Source: Scilla litardierei (taxonomy: Eukaryota > Streptophyta > Magnoliopsida > Asparagales > Asparagaceae). From it: a stretch of 64,000 bases of DNA. The notes below the pieces were generated by a model. That model saw only the letters and a list, made by a program, of their open reading frames with translations. It was not told where the DNA came from and made no database searches. Position 1 is the stretch's first letter. The number at the start of each line of letters is the position of its first letter. The position numbers and the translations under genes were made by a program. The DNA is taken from NCBI GenBank assembly GCA_030789695.1, contig CM061139.1:106614837-106678836 (forward strand), given 5' to 3'. Below are positions 57,156 through 64,000 of the stretch, piece by piece.

Positions 57156-60100
57156 TGTAACGGTCACGTTCCGATCGTACGTATTTTAGCGCGTAGCCGT
57201 GTTTCGTGTGCATTTTGTGTATTTGATTTTTATTACTGATTTACGTAGTTCAGACGCACGACTGGACACCGTATTTGCGATACTCTCGAAGGCGCGATCA
57301 TCCCGGTATTTTCATTGCAATTTTTGGAGGTCGAGGGCCCAATCTGCTTAACACATTACTAAGTTATAATATATTTTCTTATATAAAATTTGAAATTTTA
57401 AGAAGTGCTGTACGTTGTAATCCAATCCAAGCTTTACAAGCTTTACTTGTTAATTAAATCCAACTAACTGTTAATAGCCTAACGGGTTAAAAAAAGAAAC
57501 AGAGGAAACCTACGAAATTAATTTGGTTTAAAACAAACTGATTAATTTTACAAATCCTAAACAAATTATTTTGAAATCTTAAGAACCTCATCTATCCCTA
57601 CTCTTTCTCCCCCACGTCAGCCCACGTGATCTCCCATGATTCGTTCAACTGCCCACGTACTCCCCCTATTTTTTTTCCTTCAAAACCCACGCATATGGGC
57701 AAACATAGAGAAAAACAAAATATAAGATAATAAGTCTCCTTACCTCCGAGCGAACTGACGCCGAACCCAGTCGAATCTCACAGCACCCAAGCCGTGGCCT
57801 CATCTCCTCGCGACCACCAGTTCCCCTCGTCCGGAACGCCGCGCGGCCCCTAGCCGCCTGCGGACCGCTAGAAACGCACCACCCACAGCCTCCTCGACAC
57901 TGTTGGAAGCCGCACTTGCCGGGCACCTACCATCGCCAATCACACGCCGCGGAGATCATTCATCTGTAACTCATGAGAGGCAACAACAGGTAGGTTAAAC
58001 ATTATACCTAAGTTACATCCGTGAACAGTGTGTTATATATTGTTATTATATAATGATAGGGTAGCCAATTTAATGTTATAAGCCTTGTAGTTGCAGTATC
58101 TTATATCACTGTATATTACCCCATGCAAAACTGTGTTTTAGAGAGAGATGATGGAGGTTATATTAAATATACATGTAGGTTAGTAGATTATGTTAATTAA
58201 CAATCAATCACATGCACAGCTCCCAGATATCAAGCATGAATCTTGACACGATCAACACGATCGCTTCAAACTATCATGTATGGCTGATGAGTCTCATGCA
58301 ACCAATCATAGTTTATGGAGGCAAATCTTCAATTCATGAGTTTAGTGTTGACAAAGAACAAACATGCATTTTGTGCTCATAATTGTTGGGAGAAAAGGTA
58401 CAAGTATCAAGAAGTTTGGAAGAATGAAACTCTGTTTTTTGTCTGCAAATGGGCATCCTTTTCAAAAGGAATAATTCAAGTCACTGATTATGATATACAC
58501 TAGAATTTTAGTATAAATCTGTGTAACACCCATATCTATTATTATATTATTTTAATATATACGCTTCAGCTCCTGTCATATTGAGTTTATATATAACGAG
58601 TGGCAAAATTGTAAATGAATGAAGGTTTATAGACAGCATGTTAATAACTTAATATTAATAGTAAGCTAGTTGGCTGCATCTCATATTAATTCTTAATGAT
58701 GTTGGTTATCAAAACACAGTTAGTACCTGGATAATGGATTACATACATGTATATATCATCGTTTTAATAAAAGCTAGGTTGGTCTTAAGTTGGCATGTGA
58801 CGCAATTAAATGTTAGTGTTATATAACAGTTACTATATTGATATCAAACCTATTATGAAATACTTAGCTCAGTTTTACGTAGGCTATCGTAATGCTAGTG
58901 GGTATGATGTGAACCCCGTCCTAGGATAGGGAATTTAATAAAAAAATTGATTTACTAGGCGACGTAAGAATTGTTTATTGTATTCTAATTCTGTCGAAAC
59001 AAACCTAATTCAGACATGTGTTTAATCAAAACAGAGAACCAGTTGTTCCATAGCGCAACGCTCGACGAGACGAACCCACGACAACCGATATCATCGGAAA
59101 CAGGCAAGTGAAACTTCCCATCTTTTTGTTTAGGCCATGTCCTTTGGCCATTTTCTTGTCCTAGCGTAAAAGAGACTAGGCAGTGAAAGGATAGCTGCCT
59201 AGACGCCCTTTGATCTAGCTTGACAACGAAGCTAGATCCGTCACCTTCATCATGCTTGCATGTCATGTTTAATTTCAATTAACGGTACGCAAAATATCTG
59301 TTCATGTCATTGCATACATCGATTGTTCATCGTGATTGCGTAGCACACGCTACTTTAAAATGTAAGCTGCGGCGAGTAGGATCTTGACTCCTACACAGTG
59401 ATTCGGCTTGGTGCACCCCTATGCCATCGTGATAAAACACTTCCTGGCTCGTGATCCAAAAGATGGGTGCCAGTCCATATACACGTGGAGGGGTAGGGTT
59501 AAACGTTCGCTTGAGCGTAGAAGTTAGCCCGTACAGCTACTTCAGCCAAAAGACTGAAACTCTGAGCACAAAGTGAAAATCGTGGTAAGTGATTCGTGAA
59601 TTAGTGATTTGGTAGCTTTTGCTACATCGTGTGTGCTTGTCTCTTCTTTTAAACTGTTGCATCATACTTAAATGACATGTCATTGCATAATATTATAACT
59701 GCTAGGTTGTTAGTTTACTTTTAGTTTCCTTGCACAAGTCTATTTTTAGACTTGCTGACATGTGCCCCTCTCTCTTTTGGGTGTTACATGTTAGACCCTG
59801 AGCCAGAGTTTGTTGCCGAGGACGAGGTGTTTGTGGACATTGAGCCTGCGTATGACGAGAGTTTTGCGGACACCGGTGACCATTCTTAGTGATCCTTGCT
59901 AAGCCCATTTTGTTTTAGGTTTTCTGTTAGTTGTCGGTGCGTGGCACCTCTACTTTGTTTTTGTGCCTTGTACTTTTGTGGCCATGCTGGGGCCTTAGAG
60001 TCTTTTCTCTTTAAGCCTGGTGGCTTTTTCTGTGATGTTGGAAATTAATATAAGGATATTCTGAGATTTGCCTTTGTCGCATTTCCCTTCTTTATTATCT

Positions 60101-60236
60101 TTGTTTCGTATCGCGTTGCAAGGACCTGCCAATTTATTGTTGATTGACGCTTATCGGGCTTGGAGCTTTGCAGCTTCAAGTCTGAGCGGACCTTCTCATG
60201 TCTCGCCTCCACATTTTTGGGAAGCGGGGCGTGACA
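57156..60236 (+). repeat. Element C 3' LTR
   Basis: About 3081 bp, the direct repeat of 50450-53514. It keeps the donor at 57990, the acceptor at 58218-58219 and the acidic ORF (59795-59889). The TSD CTTTT follows. Confidence 0.93.
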
Positions 60237-60839
60237 CTTTTGCCATGCTATTTACAGTATTTCAGTTCTTGTTATCCATATGCTTGCTCATATATTCTTT
60301 TGATGATCTCTCTATATGAATGCATGACATGAATTGAAACTGAATGTATGCAATAGTATTTAGTATGTCTTTGTTGGAAATGCACCAAGATTCATGCATC
60401 ATTTGTATATCTGAAGCATCTGCCTTGCTATCTTATTTCACCTTCTGTTGCATGCCTGATATGTTCGTATGCATTACTGCCTGACTTCACTATTCATTAA
60501 AATGAATGAAAATACCCATGCTTGCTTATGAGTTTAGTTGAAATATTGTCGTATTGAACCATTATGCACATCTTAGAGTGAATCGAGTGTTATATTAATT
60601 CTTTCTCCACATATCTTTTTATTCTCTACATGTCACTTGGGTTCACCCCCTTGCAGCTACTTATACCACATCCACCTCCCAAAAATTCAAAAAGAAAAGG
60701 CTAGCTTCCAAAAAGCCAAAAAGGAGTCAAAAGCCAAATATATATATTTTATAGCTCCTACGAAAAAAGGAAGAGAGAAAAAGAAAAGTTCAAAACCAAT
60801 AAGTGTGTGTGTGTGTGTGTGTGTCTATATATATATATA
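60237..60839 (+). other. Element G 3' non-coding region, right of element C
   Basis: AT-rich sequence with A-rich AAAAAGAAAAGG and AAAAGCCAAAAAGG words (60690-60740), a (GT)n tract (60803-60824) and an (AT)n tract (60826-60839). No LTR of G follows. Confidence 0.5.
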
Positions 60840-61638
60840 CTAGTCATAACCTGTGCCCGCGGGCACGGTTCATTTAAAATTTTCCCCGCAAAATCTTTGA
60901 TCCCAATTTTTTTTTTCTACAGCCAAAATTGCACGGAAAAAATTAGCGTAAAAATATTTAGCGGCACGGGCGCAGTCAGCGTGGAACAACAAATTCGGCG
61001 CAGAACAAAATGAGCGTAAAATAATTTAGCGAGCGGGCACCTTCGTCGCGGACCCGTGCACTCGGGCACGGTTCATTTAAGATACCCTCTCAAAATCTTT
61101 GTTCTCCACAAAAATTATTTCCCAGCTAAAATTTAAACGGACAAAAATTTAGTTTCGGCGAGGGTGCCTTCGACACGGAACCATGCCCTCAGGCACGGTT
61201 CATTTAAGATATCCCCTCAAAATCTTTGTTCTCAACAAAAAATTATTTTCACTCCAAAATTTAAACGACAAAAATTTAGCGGGTGCCTTCGGTGCGGAAA
61301 TAACTCGTGCACACGTGCACATGGACTGGGAAAAAATGGTCCGGAAAGGGAAAAGAAGAAAAAGTTTGGTTGTGGGTGTGTGGAGGGTCTAGGGACAAAA
61401 ATGCAAATACTCGGGTTGTATGTGCAAAAATCACCTCATCCTCTCTTATCCCTCGAAATCTAATCTCTTGTCCAATTTTTCTTGATAACACCCTCTTTTG
61501 TATAATAGATATCCCTCAAAATCTCCTCTCTTGTCCAATTTCTTTTGTCTAATTTCTCTTATCCAATTTGTCCAATTTCTCTTGTCTAATTTCTGTTATC
61601 CAATCTCTCTTGATAACATCCCTCTTTTATATAATAGA
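60840..61638 (-). mobile_element. Helitron-like non-autonomous element
   Basis: The minus strand begins TCTATTATATAAAAGAGGG (right end, 61638) and ends with a GTGCCCGCGGGCAC hairpin, GGTTATGA, then CTAG and a T (left end, 60843-60839). TC...CTAG ends, a hairpin shortly before CTAG, and insertion next to T are the Helitron hallmarks. Two further hairpins with the same GGCACGGTTCATTTAAGAT context lie inside (61053-61080 and 61182-61210), so the 3' end region is tandemly repeated. No Rep/helicase is encoded. Confidence 0.6.
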
Positions 61639-62000
61639 TAGTCATAACCCGTGCCCGCGGGCATGGTTCTTTTAAGATTTTTCCACGTGAAATCTTTGTT
61701 TCCAAAAAAATTATGTCCACATCCAAAATTTAAAAGAACATATTAGCTTTAAAATATTTAGCGGCACGGGCGCCTTCGGCGAGGGAACCTTCGGTGCGGA
61801 ACAACAAATTCGGCGTAGGTGCCTTCGACACAGAACAACAAATTCGCCGTAGGTGCCATCGGCGCAGAACATCAAATTCGGTGTGGGTGCCTTCGGCGCA
61901 GAACAACAAATTAGCATAGAACAACAAATTCGGCGCGTGTGCCTTCAGCGTGGAACAACAAATTAGCGTAAAGAACAACATCGAGTATTCTCCCAGAATG
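61639..62000 (-). mobile_element. Second Helitron-like 3' end, abutting the first
   Basis: Immediately after the 5' end of the first element, the plus strand reads TAGTCATAACCCGTGCCCGC and GGGCATGG, again a hairpin 3' terminus (minus strand ...GACTA). The CTAG is imperfect (CTAT). The body contains the 34-bp minisatellite. The other end is not identified; 62000 is approximate. Confidence 0.45.
61767..61975. repeat. 34-bp minisatellite
   Basis: ACAACAAATT occurs at 61801, 61835, 61869 (one change), 61903, 61921 and 61955. The spacing is exactly 34 bp except one unit of 18 bp. Units share TGCCTTCGGCGCAGAACAAC. Flanking GCCTTCGGCG words from 61767 belong to the same array. Confidence 0.92.
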
Positions 62001-63920
62001 GTTAAGAGTTTATATGTCATGGATCCGTCGGGATTTGGTCATTGACGGCACAAATATTGTCCCACATTAAAAGGAGTTCAAAAATGTCTCCCCCACATCA
62101 CTTCTATAACCTCGCTAGAAAACTAAGAGTGTGTCATCCTTTCTTATTTTATTATTTATTTGCTCTGATGAGTTCAAATAATAAATGTAGTTATTCTTGA
62201 AAACATGATGGTAATTGTAGGAATCCATAGGAGCACTTCTCTGATTGCTTGGGCATAGAGATAGAGAGGGATGCGTTTCGTTGCCAATACCGTGGTATAT
62301 TTGGAGATAACTCTTGGCGAGTGTTGTGATGAACTAAGATTTTGGCTGTTCATTGGTGATATCAAGATTTCTTTTTTCTTTCCTTTTCTTCATGAATGAA
62401 TATCTGTTATAGTAAGGAGCCTTACTATAGAGGTTAAGTTTCATTGTTAACATTATGTACTCCTATATTTTGATAATAAAATTCATTTCACCCATTCCAA
62501 AAGATGCTGTAGTTGCTATATTTATATGCAAATCGAGTTTATATATACGCTTCAATCGATGGCTTAAAAACAAATGGTTAGAAAGGATTGGATCTCTTCT
62601 AAATTGACTGTAGCTGATTGCCTAGCATCGTGCTACCTCTGAGAGATCTTTAAAAAAATATGAAGCCCTCACATTATATTCAAAGTGCGCAAATGAAGAT
62701 CAAAGGTAAACATAGACCAATATGGAAAATATGTCGTTGTCACACATATTTAGTAGTACCAAATGAATTATCTTACACCCATCATTCTTAGATGAAACAT
62801 GAATAAACAAATTATGGAAAATGATAAAATTTCTACCTAATTTTAATAAATAACCAACAAAAATTAAGCATGTTAAGGAAAATGGGCCAAACTTCGAACT
62901 AAAAGAGGAAATTTTCAGATAAAAGACAATCTCTAATTCAGATTACATTACACCCATCAATTCCAAACTGAAAAAACTTGATCACATTGGCACTCAAGAA
63001 CTCAAGATAGCTTCCAAGTATGGCTCTGGGCAAAGACACCTAATATAAATCACCAAATACAACCAAAAATATCCAAAAATTCAACACAAAATGGAACGAA
63101 TGTTGAAGCTCTGTAAGATGTTGAAGTTGGCAGTATTAGGAACCCTGAGCGAAATATACCATTGTCAACCATGGCAAAATTGCGCAGCGGAAAGAACAAC
63201 CCTCATAATAGATATTTATATGATTTCATATTTTGTGAGAATTCTTAAGTTCAAATCACAACAATAACAATTTTTGTTAAAAGAAGATAGGTATGGATTA
63301 AATGGGGGAAAAGTGCAATTTTTTGTAATAATGTAGTGATGAGGTGCGCTTTTATTTCTCTACCAAACTTTATGCCCACCTTTTCAAACTTTCCCAAAGT
63401 AGAGAAGTTATCAGTTGTCTTCAATGATTATTTATTTCTGGTTATTTTTGTTTCGTTTCAATGGTAGATTCTGCAAGCTTCTAGTCAAATCTTCTTCCGA
63501 GAAGTCATGTTTAGGTTAACTGGTGTGACAACAATGCAGAGAACCAAAACCAATTAGCATCACAAACCTGAAATTCTGTTTGAACCTCACTGGATTAAGA
63601 ATATGATTTTGTTTCTCAGGCCTATGAAAATGAGATGAACATGGCATTTTAGAAGAAATAGATAAATTTTGATCTACTAAATCCACTCTAAATTTTGATC
63701 TACTATACAAAACAACTCTAAAGAAATATAGAAGAAAGAGAGAAAAGATCTCTACAAAGAGATATGGTCTACTATACAAAACAACTATAAAGAAATATAG
63801 AAGAAATAGATAAACGATCTATACTGTAAAACCACTCTAAACAATGCAAGATGTGCCTTGACATTAGAGAGAAAATGGGCCTCCTAAACTGGCCATGGAT
63901 CGCTGGATCTTCTTCTGCCT
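62001..63920. other. Unassigned AT-rich sequence
   Basis: No coding region, element terminus or RNA gene could be supported on either strand. Composition changes from TE-like to generic AT-rich intergenic or intronic DNA. A 69-bp local duplication lies at 63701-63830. Confidence 0.5.
63701..63830. repeat. 69-bp tandem duplication
   Basis: TACTATACAAAACAACT starts at 63701 and again at 63770. The following AAAGAAATATAGAAGAAA word is repeated at the same 69-bp distance. A shorter related word (CTAAATCCACTCTAAA) lies just before. Confidence 0.8.
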
Positions 63921-63998
63921 TCATCTCGTCATCGATGGCAGGAGCAAGTCACCAAACGGATCGATGCCAGGAATCTCACCTCCATCGTTACATGTCTC
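63921..63998 (-). CDS. Possible C-terminal exon of a host gene
   Basis: On the minus strand, starting at 63998, one frame gives 25 codons (NDGGEIPGIDPFGDLLLPSM near its end) and a TGA at 63921-63923. Composition is protein-like, and the sequence after the stop looks like a 3' untranslated region. The exon would extend beyond the window. I do not recognise the protein, and chance is a real alternative because the frame is short. Confidence 0.25.
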   Translation of the reverse strand, partial: ETCNDGGEIPGIDPFGDLLLPSMTR

Positions 63999-64000
63999 TC

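Larger units (their letters stand above)
50450..60236 (+). mobile_element. Element C: non-autonomous long-LTR retrotransposon
   Basis: The LTRs are about 3.07 kb (50450-53514 and 57156-60236), TGTAACGGTCACG to GGGGCGTGACA. A perfect CTTTT TSD flanks them (50445-50449 and 60237-60241). The 3.6-kb internal region has a tRNA-Ile-type PBS and a TTTAAGGTGGGTAGGA polypurine tract and no recognisable enzyme. The two LTRs are very alike, so C appears to be a recent insertion. It shares LTR ends and layout with A and B but is a distinct subfamily. Confidence 0.93.
37752..60838 (+). mobile_element. Element G: Athila-like Ty3/gypsy element, pol-deleted, 3' LTR absent
   Basis: Order: 5' LTR (37752-42597, split by a solo LTR), tRNA-Asp PBS, gag, protease, then directly the post-pol region with a motif array, an env-like ORF region, and a 3' non-coding part split by element C. 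Reverse transcriptase, RNase H and integrase are missing. No second LTR copy is found before the Helitron-like sequence at 60840, so the right end is truncated or lost. The gag and protease motifs and the tRNA-Asp PBS fit the Athila lineage. Confidence 0.8.

Noticed and set aside
62059..62244. snRNA-type promoter (GTCCCACATTA with TATAA 35 bases downstream) and a C/D-box-like RNA (TGATGA ... CTGA)
   Set aside because: The upstream element is imperfect (9 of 11), the bases around the C and D boxes do not pair, and no known snRNA or snoRNA sequence follows.

Overview
This window reads as plant nuclear DNA, probably from an angiosperm with a large, repeat-rich genome. The lineage clues are only its retroelement families: a SIRE/Maximus-like Ty1/copia element, Athila-type Ty3/gypsy elements primed by tRNA-Asp, and Helitron-like termini. 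I could not place the species. I recognise no intact host gene. Nearly all of 1-62000 is nested transposable-element DNA, so most longer ORFs are decayed element genes or shadows of low-complexity sequence.

Layout. 1-121 and 7953-8340 are one older repeat block carrying short CTCGGYCGAG motifs. It is split by element A (122-7952), a long-LTR element without coding capacity. A minus-strand copia element E follows: a gag remnant (8477-8704 and 20045-20596), a long leader, a primer binding site (PBS) and one 2.57-kb LTR (22155-24721). E gag is split by element D (8705-20044), a structurally complete copia element with 1.8-kb LTRs, a CAGGA target-site duplication (TSD), and a gag-pol order intact but mutated. 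E abuts the LTR tail of F, a gypsy element primed by tRNA-Asp (24722-26494, resuming at 36176-37751). F is split by element B (26495-36170), a relative of A with a perfect ACACG TSD. Next is G, an Athila-like element (37752-60838). Its 5' LTR is split by a solo LTR of the A family (38122-41127), its reverse transcriptase/integrase region is missing, and its 3' part is split by element C (50450-60236, perfect CTTTT TSD), another relative of A and B. Helitron-like termini and a 34-bp minisatellite occupy about 60840-61980. The rest is unassigned, apart from a possible host exon at the right edge.

The most unusual system is the A/B/C/solo-LTR group. It has LTRs of 3.0-3.6 kb, internal regions of 1.2-3.6 kb with no recognisable protein, and a shared polypurine tract and LTR ends (TGTAAYGGYC... 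/ ...CGTGACA). A, B and C share a PBS matching the 3' end of tRNA-Ile as I recall it. Their LTRs look like multi-exon genes, with plausible splice sites and an acidic last exon (EPEFV...) kept in both B and C. A second theme is that the copia and Athila-type elements carry many copies of short inverted-repeat motifs built on a TCGA core (ACAGTCGACTGT; CTCGACCGAG/CTCGGTCGAG). In G these form a six-unit array with an 81-84 bp period.

Element boundaries and TSDs were read directly from the sequence. Family names rest on motif recognition without database searches. No percentage identities or insertion dates were computed.
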